In this document: one piece after another, positions 50,197 through 62,245 of the stretch
Numbering within the stretch: position 1 is the first letter of the stretch
How the letters are laid out: every line of letters begins with the position of its first letter
Assembly: GCA_038380795.1 (NCBI GenBank)
Contig: CM076261.1
Coordinates: 10,174,556 to 10,238,555, forward strand
DNA: 64,000 nucleotides
Source of the DNA: Pyrocephalus nanus
Taxonomy: Eukaryota; Chordata; Aves; Passeriformes; Tyrannidae
Direction: 5' to 3'
Translations under genes and position numbers: made by a program
Notes under the pieces: generated by a model
Seen by the model: the letters and a program-made list of their open reading frames with translations, nothing else
Database searches by the model: none
Told to the model about the DNA's origin: nothing

Positions 50197-50753
50197 TGTC
50201 ATGGTTCTAGCTAGGGTAGAGTTAATTTCTCCTCAGCAGCTGGTACAGTGCTGTGTTTAGGATTCAGAATGAGAATGGTGTTGATAACACTCTGATGTTC
50301 TGGTTTTGGCTAAGTTGTGTTTATTCTAAATCAAGGACTTTTTTTTTTTCCCTTGTCACATGCCCTACCAGTGGGAGGTAGCATAGCTGGGACAGGTGGC
50401 CCAAACTGGCCAGAGGGATATTCCACACCATAGAATGTCGTGCCTGTATGTAAACTGTGGGGAGTTACCTGGACAAGGGACCTGGCTGCATTCAGAAAGA
50501 GGGTCTGGCAGTGGTCAGCGAGTGGTGAAGCAATTGTATTGTGCATCACTTGGTTGTTTCCTTTTAAATATTATTATTATTATTACCATTATTATTATAT
50601 TTTACTTTATTTTCAGTTATTAAACTGTTCTTATCTCAACACACAAGTTTTACTTTGATTCTCCTCTCCATTCCACCAAGAGGGGGAGAAAGAAGAGAGG
50701 TTGAACAAGCAACTGCATGATGCTTCATCTTCAGCTGGGCTTAAACCATGACA
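50197..50753 (+). mobile_element. Solo LTR, ERVL-like, nested in CR1
   Basis: 557 bp with ends TGTCATGGTT and AACCATGACA, a perfect 10-bp terminal inverted repeat. Flanks are TAAGG (50192-50196) and TGAGG (50754-50758), a 5-bp target duplication with one change, as expected for ERVL-type integration. It carries ATTAAAC (about 50623) followed by TTATCTCAAC, the poly(A) region shared with the 63.2-kb LTR. No internal retroviral genes. Confidence 0.92.
50567..50601 (+). repeat. (ATT)n microsatellite inside the LTR
   Basis: About ten ATT/TTA units with one interruption (ACC), within the nested LTR. Confidence 0.9.
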
Positions 50754-51262
50754 TGAGGTCACCTCTAAGCTTTCTCTTTTCCACACTGAACAATCCCAAT
50801 TCTCTTACCCTTTCCTTGTAGGAGAGGTGCTCCATCCCTCTAATCACCTGGGTGGCTCTCCTCTGGAATCACTCCAACAGGACAGTTTCCTTCCTGTGTT
50901 GAGGACCCCAGAGTTGGACACAGCACTTCTGGTGAGGTCTCACCAGAGCAGAGGGACAGAATCACCTCTGTTGCCCTGCTGGCCACGCCGCTTTTGATGC
51001 AGTCCAGGACACAATTGGCTGTCTGGGCTGTGAGCGCACGTTGCCAGCTCATGTCCAGCCTCTCACCCATCAGCACCCCCAAGTCTTTCTCGGCAGGGCT
51101 GCTCTCAATCTCTTCATCCCACAGCATTTGTTATACTGGAGGTTGCCCTCACCCACATGCAGCACCTTGCACTCGGTCTTATTAAACCTTATGAGATTCC
51201 CATGGGCCCACTTCTTGAGCTTGTCCAGGTCTCTCTGGATGGCATGCCATCCCTCAAGTGTG

Positions 51263-53660
51263 CTGCAAATCTTACATGTTCTCCTGTTTAAACACCTGAA
51301 CAGGTTAATTTACATAATGAACATCTCAGTCCTTCGACTATGAGTGTTTTCCTTTTGAGTCAGAGTCTATTTAATAAAACACTTTCTTGTCTAATACCTA
51401 TTTTTATGAAAATAAGTAATTATATGCTGTATACTAATTGCTAAACTGTGTTTTTAAATAATTTGAAAACCGTTAATTTAGGGAATGTTAAGCTGGGTAG
51501 CAACAAATTCAAAACATCTGTGGAGTATTCAAGGGGCTGATAATAAATCCAATTTTGCAATCCACTTATTGCCAAAGTAATAATGCTTCTGGAGAAAGAA
51601 ATGGCTCATCTAATATCAAGCAGGATTAACAGTAGTCCTGTAATCTCAGTCCTTGGTGTTCCTTGTATGCCACAAATAAGAACTTCCTTGTATGGAAGTG
51701 AGGGAATGAACACCTATATTGTATGTTATGAATGTAAATAAGCATCCTGAGTTTTCAGAAGTGTGAAGCACAAAAATCAGGTAATTTAAGTGACAAAAGA
51801 TGTGGAGACAAGTGTTTGGGTGGTTTTTGGACAAGAAACCTCACTTGAGATTTAAAGAGGAAAGTCTGAAATCTGAATCCTTGCACTGATGACATTATGA
51901 ACTCTGCATACTGAACTAACTGCTATAACTCAACTATTTTAATGACTGTTAATATAGTTTATTTTTTTGCAGCTTCAGTGTGCAGCGTTTTACGTGGATG
52001 TGCTAGTACTGGTGAAATGGCTTTCCTTCAACCTCCCTTATAGCATACCCCTGTAATACTTCACTATCACAGATTTATGTACTGCCTTGAATGTTTCTGT
52101 TACTTAGAGAACAGATGTAAGGCAGAACAAAGCCAGCTTGATCAATTAGGTTTTGATAAGTTAAAGGGTTTGTGATGCTGTTTTAATGGAAGCAGTCATC
52201 CTTTCTTCATCTTATAAAAGCTGGTTCTCAACATTGTTGTCTTTTTATTTGCATTAATGTGTCTCCCAGCAACTGAAATCCATTTTCAGGGCAAGGTATT
52301 TGAGCATTTAAGGTCTTACTGATTTCTGCTGTTTATAGCTGAAGACCAAACAAAGAATATTTTTTTAGTTCATAGGCCGTATTGTTTCAGTGGGCAGGTT
52401 CATAAGGGTTGTGCTCTCTCCCTCTGAGTCTCACAGTCCTGTCTGTATTCATTAAATTTGTGTTTCTGACAGTCTGATTTGATCACTAATTGCAATTAAA
52501 CTGCAATTTTACTCTCTTAGCAGTGAAGTGAACATCACCATGGGATTTAGAGTAACAATGCTCACATTGCTGGAGTTGTACTTTCTCAGTCCCGCCCTAG
52601 GTACTTGGCTCTTCTTAACTTTTGCAGGTTTTTCATAGACTATTCAGCTGGTGACTTACTAGCTCCCAACTAGTAATGTCTTCCTGCTCAGTTTGTGCTC
52701 ACTTCTAACTGGACAGTCAAGGAATTGTTCTGACTTTAGACACAAGACTAATCTTTGTTTGTAGGTTTTTGACTCAAAAAGTGACATCAAATAATAAACA
52801 CAAAGAAATCCTTGGTTTATATATATAAAATACAGCTTTAGAATATCTCATTTTTATAGTCCAAGGAAACTTCTCTGTGGAACAGTAATTTTCTGGTAGC
52901 AGAATTATTCTGAATTCTTTAGTCCAAGTAGTCCTTTTCTTTCTTTGGTTCACTTTGACTCCTATAGTGTACATCTCTGCAACAGACAGCTAGAACTGAA
53001 GCCTGCTTTACAAAAGAGCTGTGAGCTGAACAAATAACAATAATTACAGGGTTGGAAATTGTTGGCTTCCTTGTGTAATTTATAAAAGACTTAATTAAAT
53101 GTTTCTTCAGCTAGAGGCAAATCACTGCTTCCTCTTAACAACACCCTCAAGTTAAAATTGGGCTTCTTAACAAGTATGGAGGAGTGTAATGGTAGAAATT
53201 GGAGGATCTGGTCTGACTACCGAGAATCTGAGCCCACAGGAGGCTTTTAGGCAAAACCATCGAACCTCAACTGTGGTAACCAAGGGACTGATTACATAGT
53301 GTACAATTTGTCTAATGCCTGTTTAAGCTAAAAATCATATAAAATTTAATACAAAATGAGAAAAAGACATAGTCCTAAGCTTCCCTAAAGACATACCTGT
53401 CAGTGATTAGGTTAAATATGTATTTTTGCTTGTGGGTTGTATTCCTAGCTTGTGGTGTGATAGCACTTGCATGTTTGATTCTGTACAGACAGGTGAAAGA
53501 ATAGTTTATCCTCTGAAGACCAGTCTTTAAATCAGAAGACAATGGTTTTCTATGTTACTCTACCTAGATGAACATTGCCTTCACTAGTACTATGGTTTTG
53601 TGCCTAAATAAAGACGAATTTATGTTTCATTTTAATTCTGTAAGAATATTTTGGCTATTT
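51263..53660. other. Intergenic, no gene recognised
   Basis: 2.4 kb of AT-rich unique sequence, short chance ORFs only. Confidence 0.6.
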
Positions 53661-53661
53661 A

Positions 53662-53985
53662 ATAGAATCATAGATAGGTTCATGTTGGAAGGGACCCATA
53701 AGATCACCTAGTCCAACCCCTCTGCTGTGGCCAGGCACAGGTTGAAAATTTCCAGGGATGGAGCATCCACAATGTCTCCGGAAAACCTGTCCAGTGTTTC
53801 ACCACCCTCACAGTAAAAAGTTTCTTCCTCTTATCTAATCTAAATCTACCTTCTTTTAGCTTAAAACTGTTACACCTTGTCCTTTCACTTCAGGCCCTTG
53901 TGAAAAGACTCTCATCATCCATCCTATAAGCCCCCTTTAAGTATTGAAAGGCCCCAATAAGGTCTCCCTGGAACCTTCTCTAAGG
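53662..53985 (-). mobile_element. CR1 LINE 3'-end fragment
   Basis: AGAATCATAGATAGGTTCATG at the left, then TTGGAAGGGACCCATAAGATC, CTAGTCCAACCCC, TTTCACCACCCTCACAGTAAA and CCCCAATAAGGTCTCCC: the CR1 3' UTR on the reverse strand. The copy is truncated just after this block. Confidence 0.9.
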
Positions 53986-54026
53986 TAAAGAATTTTGAGC
54001 AAAGCAGAAATATTTTATTCTATGTT

Positions 54027-54352
54027 TGTGATGAGTTGATCCTGACTGGATGCCAGCTGCCCACCAAAGCCTCTCTAGCACTTACCACCTCAGCTGGGCA
54101 GGGGAGAGAAAATATAATGAAAGGTTCCTGGGTGAAGAAAAGGGCAGGGAGAGATCACTCACCAGTTACTATCATGGGCAAAACAGACTCGACTTGAGGA
54201 AATCAACTGAATTTATTACCAATGAAATCAGTCAGATAACGAGAAAAACTAAATCTTAAAAGAACTTCCCCCCACACCTTGCTTCTTCTCAGGCTCAACT
54301 TCACTCCCAAATTCTCTGCCTCCTCGCCTCCAGCAGTACAGGGGAATGGGGA
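54027..54352 (-). mobile_element. LTR 3'-end fragment (ERVL-like), minus orientation
   Basis: It starts TGTGATGAGTTGATCCTGAC. Its blocks GGGAGAGATCACTCACCAGTTA, GGCAAAACAGACTCGACTTG and TTTATTACCAATGAAAT are the reverse complement of the last third of the LTR at 26.9-27.8 kb, so both belong to one family. The left half of the LTR is lost. Confidence 0.85.
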
Positions 54353-57089
54353 ATAGAAGTATATAGAAATACAAATTATGAAATTACTATTGTTTTATGA
54401 AATTCTGCTGATGAAGATAGGGTTGCTGTTCTACTAATCACTAGCAACATATTACAAAAAAAAGCAAAAAAAAAAGCGCAAGTTTTATGTTTTTCCTCTT
54501 CAGAGGTTTCAGTTGACTCCTGAGGTTAATGGGAATGAAATACATAATTTGACTGCTGCCTTCAGTTTTTATATGCCAAGCAATTTCATGCCTCTCTTTC
54601 CTAACAAGTGAAGAGAAGAAAGATATCCTGCTGGTAGAAGTCCATTAATTTTGCAGCATTGTCACCTGTCATTCTCATGGCATTATTTAGAGATCTCAAA
54701 ACAAAACAATGGAGTTTTATAGGGGCACCACTTTTAAAAGACTATCTAAAATGTTGGATTATTATTAGACTTTCATCTACAAACAGCCTGACAGAAGAAG
54801 TCAGTGTATTAAACGACTTTCCTCTATTCTGACATTACTTTTGTATTACAATTTTTAATTTTAGTCATCATTCCTATTGTCAATTTGTGCTAAATTCAAA
54901 GATGACTGAGGTGCTCTGATGAAGAGCATCTGCAGTGTCTGTGCATCTGCAAATGAGTCACAGCTGGAGCCTGCTGTAGAATTTTTGTCTCAACAATTGA
55001 TTTCATTAGATTTTGCCTTAAAAATGATTTGTACAGGGTAGGCAGTACACCTTACAATAAATAGAAGAGCAGATAAAAGGATTTTTTTTTTTTAATTGTC
55101 TGTGTTTCCTTTTTCCCCCTCGTTCTCTATTCTGCTGTCAAATGCAACGCTGAGTGTTTTTCAAGTTTCCTTTGGGAGTTGATCAGTTCAGTTATTGTAA
55201 CTGAGACTTTTATAGTGAGAATATTTGGGGGACAAAAACATTTATTAATATAATGCATTTTCCAGCTTTGCAGGAGTTCCTTCCAACTGTAGTGCAGAAT
55301 AATTAGTGCCTGTTTCTTTGTTGAACTTGGAATGAGTTTCAGTCTTTGGTGGTCACTGCCTTAAATAATCAATTGCTATTGTATGAAACATATCCATTTC
55401 ATAGGGAAAAAGACAGTGGATTCTCCAGCACAAATGAGATTTTGATGAAAATGTGCATTACAAAACAATGTAAACCTTCTGGGTCTAGCAGGCAAGGAAT
55501 TTTCCCATAAATTTTCCACAGTGGGGAAAATATGACATTCTGCTTGCAGATTCAAGGCCAGAAACAGTTCATGGAACAGAGAACATGACCTTGTTGTGCT
55601 TTGAGTAGCAATTTCTACTTTAAATTAACATCTTAAATCAGGTGAACATTATCTTTTCTCCCTTCTTGAAGATGCACTTGTCTCCAAACAGTATCTGTGG
55701 TTTTGCTTATCATGTTTTCTCCTCTCATAGCTACCCTTTCTAGTAGCAATCTGGCAGTTATACGCTGTGTTATAAAAAGAAAAATTAATCTTTCACAAGG
55801 TCACCTTTCAATCATTTGGTGTGCTGAAACTCCTATGTAGGCATGGAACCAAATCCTGATTGATTGATTGCCCACTTCACCTAGTCAGTATAAAGACGGC
55901 TGCACTCAGTGTGGTGGAGAAAAACTAACTCATAGACTGGATTTCTGTATTCAGCTAGTGGGACTAACCACATTTCCCTCAGCCTAAATGAAAAATGGCA
56001 TTTACCCACAAGAGGATGTGTTAATTTTAATTTCTTTCAGTAACAAACCAACCTGGCTAATTTTGAATTTGCACTTACACAGTGAAGTATTTGTTTTACT
56101 TCTGTCACCTTGAAATTCTTTTTAGATTTAAGCGTGTTAGATCTAAAAATATATTTTGCTTTGATCAACTAAGGTGGTGACATTTATGTAGAAACCAATG
56201 ACAGGGTTGCTTGTAAATCATTCACTAATACCACTAAGACTTTATGTAACTCAACCTTGTGCTGTGGGGTGAAACTTTGTTCTGTTATTGGGCTTGCTTG
56301 GCACAGGATTATACAGGATTATACAAAAGGCTAGTAATACAAAAGTTTTAGATGTCTAAAACTGGATGAGGAGGAGTTTTAAGTATTTGGTTTTGAAATT
56401 ACGATTCATACACACCCTCTCAGCAGACTCCAAATTCCTGTAGAGACCCCTTCCTCTTTTTTACCTCTCTACTTTTTCTTGCTTTCCCCAAATTTTACCT
56501 CTTTTGTGGCTGACTTCTTGAGAACCCTGGTCCAGTTGGGTTTACTCAGACTATATTGAGCAGAGTAAGTATGGCCTAATAGAGTCTTTTTTTTTTTTTT
56601 TTTGAGAGTGACTTCCTTGCCATCACTTTCTGCAAACAGAAAGGACAGCAAGAGAGTTAGGGTAGAGGAGGCAATGCATTAGGGGACAGAACATGTTAGT
56701 TCATGTTTATATTACTAAACTTACCTAATTCCATCTGAAATGCAATTTTTCTTTTGGTCACTAGAATCAGCTACTAGGAACTAAGACAGAGAGTAGCTCA
56801 AGTTAGCGTGACCATTTCCTAACTAGTCAAATAAACAATAAAAGAATTTCCCAGACTCTTGTTTACTTATGCTTAATAAAGTGTGAGATAATGAATTAGG
56901 ACAAATTGCTTATTAACAGGCAACAGCTTAGTCAAGGCAATGTGTTGTCATGAACTATCAGAATGAGGTATAGATGTCTATATAAATGTCAGGTCCAAGT
57001 TGAAGCCAAAGCTTAGAGATTAGTTTATAATCACTTTTGTATTATACGGTGAATAGTTTTAACAAGTAACTGACATGCCATTCAGTCCT

Positions 57090-57330
57090 GCTGTAATTAA
57101 AGAATGCTAATGAGACATGCCAGGCAGTGCTCTGCTGGGCAATTATACCAATTCATAAAATGACGTATGGCAGGCAGCAGAATGAATGCAAGGTAGACAC
57201 ACAGACCACCAGCAAAAGCTCGGGAGTCTGGGAAATGCTGAGTTAATACAACTACGTGAATAAGTAATTGAATTCTGATATCTATTGATATGCTGATAAA
57301 GACAGAAAAATGTGACTCAGCAAAGGCTCT
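57090..57330. promoter_or_regulatory. Candidate conserved non-coding element
   Basis: Unique, non-AT-monotonous sequence with dense motif cores: CTAATGAGACATGCC, AAAATGACGTATGG (CRE-like), ACGTGAATAAG and GTGACTCAGCA (AP-1/MAF-like). Function is inferred only. Confidence 0.2.
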
Positions 57331-59049
57331 GTGAGATGTTGCACACAAAAATATTTCTGCTCTCGTGTTTGGATGACTGATTTGGTGAGCAACAAATTTA
57401 TAGAAAGCACTAGAAGGAACTCTGTAGTGTTTTAGCACTGTCAAAGGATCACTTAAAGGCCATTTTCAGCTTTAGCTGCTGGTTGTCATCTTCCATGTAT
57501 GTAATAAAGCATTTTTTTCTGCCTGTACTAAGCATCTAGTTGTTTAGTCCAGATTGGTTCTTGTCTTTCTGTCCTATTCCTATGCATTCAGTTGCATTTG
57601 TACACAGTACTGATCTGATAGTGTGTAAAATTTCCTGTTACTTCTCCGCTAGAATGAGTTTCCCTCAAATTCAGCTCTTCATGGAATATAGTTGCAGAAT
57701 GCCTTTGTTCTCATTTTTCCAAGGCCATAGATTTTTTACTTAGTTCTTTGTACAATGCCTATATAGAGAGTCAGGCCAAATACTTCTTCAGCCCAAATAC
57801 TGTAGCCTTTAAACAGAGCCTTCCTTGCTCAAATCTGCATTAAAAAGAGCTGGCAAACCATGTTCTGTGTAGGTACTAATTAATAGGAGCAGGGCAGGAA
57901 TGGGAAAAATGAAGTCACCAAAATTTATTTCATAGTTTCACTAAATTTTATTTCCAATCCTCCTTTAAGTCCTTCTCTTTCCTTCCAGAGGTCAGAAAAG
58001 GACAGAGGAAGCGATCAGTAATTTTAAATGACATTTTATTATGAATTATGAATTGTTAGTCTATTTAGTTGATGAACATTTTTATTGAATGAAGGACATA
58101 AGGTATTCATAATTTTTACTCTGCCTGGGAAAAAATAAGTACTAGGGGAAGTGCTTCAAGGAGCACAAGCTCCTCTGTGTACAACTCAAGCTTATGTTCA
58201 GATCTCCAGATTGTAACTGAAAAATGGGGTACCTGCAACAGAGCAATCTTCTCTGGCTGGAGGCTTGGTGGTACTCAGAAAGAGAATCCCTTATTTAGGA
58301 AAGACATCCCCAAATGGCAGAAGCAAAGGCAGCAGGATCATACTGAAATGAGGGGAGAGGGTGTTTGGTATGTGACATATTCTATAGTCTCAGGCTCAAA
58401 GGCAGCATTTCTCATGCCAAGTAGTTACTGTCATGAGATTCCTGTGGAGCAGGAATAAACCTATGTACAGTGTCACTGTTGTGCCTGTTACTCAACACTG
58501 TAGAAAATTATGGTTAAGCTACACTTTTATTGCGGGAGCGTAAGCTTGTAGGTATTTTTGCAGTAGATCTATGCCAAAGTAAAAGTCCATTTATTTTCAG
58601 TTCTAAAAGTATGACATCTGTGAACAACTTACTTTTCTTAAACTTTGTGAGTCTGTTTATGGTTGAGTCCCCGTCACGCTTGCTGAAAACGTTTGTCTAG
58701 CACATGCTATTGGGATGAAGAGCTATGTGAAACAAAGATCAAGCTTCAATCTGACTTCCACTGTGGTCAGAGGAACTATTGCAAGAGTCTTCTTCTGTAA
58801 CTTACCCTGTTTTGCTGAAAATGTCCCACAGCCATGCAGGAGAACCTGGGTGTATCCACATCGGGGGTTTTGTGCCTGATTCCAAACTAAAAACAGATAC
58901 TTAGGAAAGTTCATTTTATATTGCTAGCTGTCTTCTTTTAAAAGTCAGTTGGTCCCTTGTCTTGCTGATTTCAGCACTAATTTTCTTTTCAGTTGCTGGA
59001 AACCAGATGACACCTCAACACTTGGAAACTGTTTCTATAAATCATGTGG

Positions 59050-59320
59050 GAATTTGAGGCATATTCAGAACAAGAATTTGCCAGGAGCCGTAATTCGGAG
59101 ACAAACCCATTAGTGACACAAACAAATCACGGCCTGACAGATGAAAATGAGTCAAGCATAAAATAACAGATATTTTCTTAATCACATCACAACTCTGACA
59201 TATCCGGAAGGATGCAATAGCAATATGGTAGTTGGTTTTATTAGTAAAGAGACATTTGGCCGTTGAAACCCTTATAATCACTTTCAATGTAGCTTTAAAT
59301 TCTACCTTTTGCATTAACCA
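59050..59320. promoter_or_regulatory. Candidate conserved non-coding element
   Basis: Unlike its flanks, this 270-bp stretch has no simple repeats and has evenly mixed composition with CpGs kept (GCCGTAATTCGGAG, AATCACGGCC, CATATCCGGAAGG). The last contains an ETS core. This is typical of conserved enhancers, but conservation was not tested. Confidence 0.25.
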
Positions 59321-59358
59321 GTTTCATCTGGTGATACAATTATTTTTGGTGATTCTCA

Positions 59359-59387
59359 TTACTTGAAATGGGGATCATTTCAAGTAA
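59359..59387. repeat. Inverted repeat, 11-bp arms, 7-nt loop
   Basis: TTACTTGAAAT and ATTTCAAGTAA flank GGGGATC. A further partial copy (TTTCAAGTAT) follows at about 59408. No promoter or terminator context. Confidence 0.9.
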
Positions 59388-61020
59388 AAAAAATTATAAA
59401 AATAATTTTTCAAGTATAAATCATCAGGGTGGTGCATGTATCATATGGTGTCTGTTCTAGATGATATTTAACTTAAAAGGCTTCAGACACTTACATTTGG
59501 AGTTCTGCCTTTTTCTTTCACAGCAACAGCAATGCTGTGAGTACTGTATATTTAGGCTGTGTATGTCTGCTCTGTTGTATTGTGAGTATAGTAATTTTAA
59601 ATGTAATAATGTAAAGACTCTTAAGGCAAGAATCCTCTGTCTTCTTTAATATCTCTCGTCAGCTCCCAAAATAGTAAGGGCTGGGCATTTCCAAGGAGGC
59701 TACAGAGAGCTAGGGTCTGCTTTTGGTTCAAAAGAAATGATGATTTTTTTTTTGTCCCTAGCCTTTCTAGGCTCCTTTTAAAATTTTAACTTCTAAGTGT
59801 TTTCAGTGGAGTCCAGTGGGGAAAATACTGTGAAAAGAATAAAGTTTTGTTACAGACTTTAGGAGTCATGAGTAGATGGCAATTGGGACTCATTGTATGC
59901 TGCATTTAGAGGTTCACTGCCCTTTCCAGTTTCTGATGCTACCAAAGAAACTCATTTGAAATGATGCAATCAAGACTTCTCGTGTTGGAGGTGACCTATT
60001 TTTGCTACTCTAAGTGTGTTTGTCTCGTTAGTGGAGGCACTATACTTTCTTTCTGGAGAGAGGTTAAGAATTTAAGGAAGTGGTTTGTAGCTGTCTTTTG
60101 TCTGCACAATTATTCTGTCAAGCTAGTTCACAGTTCATATTGTTCCTTAGTGTTGATTTTGCACAGATGGGATGTAACCAGAATGCAGGCTCATCATATG
60201 GTTGTATTAATTCTGAGAAGCCTGGTTGTTACACAGATGTGACTGTCAAATACATGATTTGACCTGTTTTGGCACTTGCCTTTGTCCCTTTGCTGTGTGC
60301 AGTCACATGTCCAAAAGACAGTTTTGTCAGGTTTTTAGTGGAGATAAAACCAGTGATGCTTAACCTGGGGGCAGCATGATGTAATGTGTGCTTTTTATCC
60401 AGTTCCCTCTTTGTTAGCCCAAGACCAGCGTCAGGTTTCCTCAAAATAGCTTTGCATCAGAGATCCACACCGTCCAAGTCCAAGGCAGTGGCTGCATTTC
60501 CCTAAGTTAGGGTAATTTTTTTCTTGTCTCCAGGGTTACCCTGACAAAAAAAGCTGAGGAGTCCAGAGAACTAGCAAGGGCAGCATACTTTTCCAAGAGT
60601 CAAGATTGTTCATTTCGTGAGGGTGGAGAAAGTGCTTTGTGACTTGTGCACAGCCTTGCAAGGTGGTAATGCCCATCCTAGTAAAAGTTAGGCACTCTAT
60701 TATTCACACAAATTAATGTCTTTATTTGCCCTTCCCCCCCGCCCCCTTACCCATACAGGGTGTGTTTACTGAGACTGACTACATATCCAAATGCTGGGTT
60801 TTAGACTTCTCCAGTCTCCCTCTTAAAACTGAATTAATGCTGAGGAGCAGCGTTAAGAGTATGGTTGTCCCTTGATATCAGAATGAGGAAAAGGAAAGTA
60901 CTGGTAGAGGGTCTGGCTGAGATGGAGTTCCTATCAGCCCCTATGGTGGTGGAGAAAGGTGGAGAGAGGATTCACTGGATTTAAGTGTAGTAAAACCTAA
61001 TAATTTAGTGGTTGGGTGGT

Positions 61021-61044
61021 TTTTTTTTTTTTTTTTTTTTTTTT
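61021..61044 (+). repeat. T24 homopolymer
   Basis: Twenty-four T followed by AAAG. Read on the minus strand it could be a poly(A) tail, but no retroposed gene was recognised beside it. Confidence 0.9.
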
Positions 61045-61060
61045 AAAGTAGAAATCCAGT

Positions 61061-61080
61061 GCCTAATTGTACAATTAGGC
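61061..61080. repeat. Perfect 20-bp palindrome
   Basis: The arms are GCCTAATTGT and its exact reverse complement, no spacer, 16 bp after the T24 tract. It contains two TAATTG homeodomain cores facing each other. Confidence 0.95.
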
Positions 61081-61994
61081 TGTGGTATTAAAGCCTTATG
61101 TTACAAATTTTAGATTTGAATGAAGGTATTTTTTCAAGTACAATGCTTAAGTACTCTTCTACATAGGCTGAACTGTGAGGGCATTAGCTTATTATTTATT
61201 AAGAAGGAGTTAGCTACACTGCCCAGTGGGCTTGCAATCAGCACATATGCCAAAATAATAGATGGAATAGCACAAATAGTACCTAGACAAACCAGGAATT
61301 GTCAAAATCTACAGAAACACTGGAGAAATCAAATATGGAATGTACTTGTAGAGTGTCTGGCTGGGTGTGGTAGAGTAGTAGAGGGAGGGCTCTTGATCAG
61401 GCACGAGAAGTATGACACTGATTATGTGGATGATTATGATTAGGTTTATTGCTAATAGAGTATCTAAATATTGCTGATACAGTATATAACGTAAGCAGGT
61501 CTATAGATTTTAATATAAGCAAGTTTGGCTAGAAACATACGGGTTTACAGTCTTTGGCCTTGCAGACTGCAGAATTACAAAGCATCAAAGCACTTATGGG
61601 AGCTACTTTGGGATTTTATCTCCATATGTGACCAAATCTCACTTAGAACTTTTACTTACCCATCCAAAAGTGACTGTTTCCTATCTTCAGGCTGGACATA
61701 CACTGCAGACATCCCTGTTAAGGGGAATATCTACACAGAAGCTACCTGCAACCTCGGGAGACCAGTTTACCCAGTTGGTCCAATCTCCAGCAGCATTTCA
61801 TACCCTGTTGCAGGCAGATGTGTACCAAAGTCATTCGCAATCATCACAGCTACCCTGTCTCTGGAATGTATTCATTATGCAGCCATCCAGAAAGTTCCTT
61901 CTGCAATTCCCACCTGATGTTCTTAGGAGGAATAACTGCGCCCATCAGAGACAGCAAGAGGGAGTGTGTGTATGTGTAGGATGAACAAGAAGAC

Positions 61995-62245
61995 CCAACT
62001 ATCTTTTGTTACTGTTCCACTGGGATGGAGTTCATTTCAGCTCATGCTGTTGATAACACACCATTGTTTTGGCCACTGCTGAGTAATGCTATCACAGCAT
62101 CAAGGCTTTTTTTCCAAAACACTCCTCCAAAGACAAGTAGGCAAGGAGTTAGAGGGGACACAGCTGGTAAACCAACCTCAGCTGACCAAAAGGATGTCCC
62201 GTACCACATGATGTCATGCTCAGCACAACAAAGCTCAACTTTTTA
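61995..62245 (+). mobile_element. Degraded ERVL-like LTR fragment
   Basis: GGGATGGAGTTCATTTCAGCTCATGCTGTTGATAACAC, CACTGCTGAGTAATGCTATCACAGCATCAAGGC and GGGGACACAGCTGGTAAACC follow the order of the first half of the LTR at 63.25 kb with deletions. It lacks the 3' half. An older copy of the same family. Confidence 0.7.

Larger units (their letters stand above)
49852..51262 (-). mobile_element. CR1 LINE 3' region with end of ORF2, split by an LTR
   Basis: CR1 sequence runs 49852-50196, is interrupted by the LTR at 50197-50753, and resumes 50754-51262. Together it is about 0.85 kb of CR1. On the minus strand 50840-51127 encodes a recognisable C-terminus of CR1 reverse transcriptase ([19 protein letters not shown]...CVLDCIKSGVASRATEVIL). 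It is 5'-truncated, as most CR1 copies are, and cannot move. Confidence 0.92.
54353..61990. other. Gene desert
   Basis: 7.6 kb, AT-rich and without recognised repeats except T tracts (55080-55093, 56586-56603, 61021-61044). It holds a short hairpin (59359-59387), a 20-bp palindrome (61061-61080) and some blocks that look like candidate conserved elements (about 57090-57330 and 59050-59320). MC5R, expected further along, was not seen. Confidence 0.55.

Noticed and set aside
50840..51127. A cellular gene on the minus strand
   Set aside because: The peptide is the C-terminus of CR1 reverse transcriptase, within a truncated CR1 copy.
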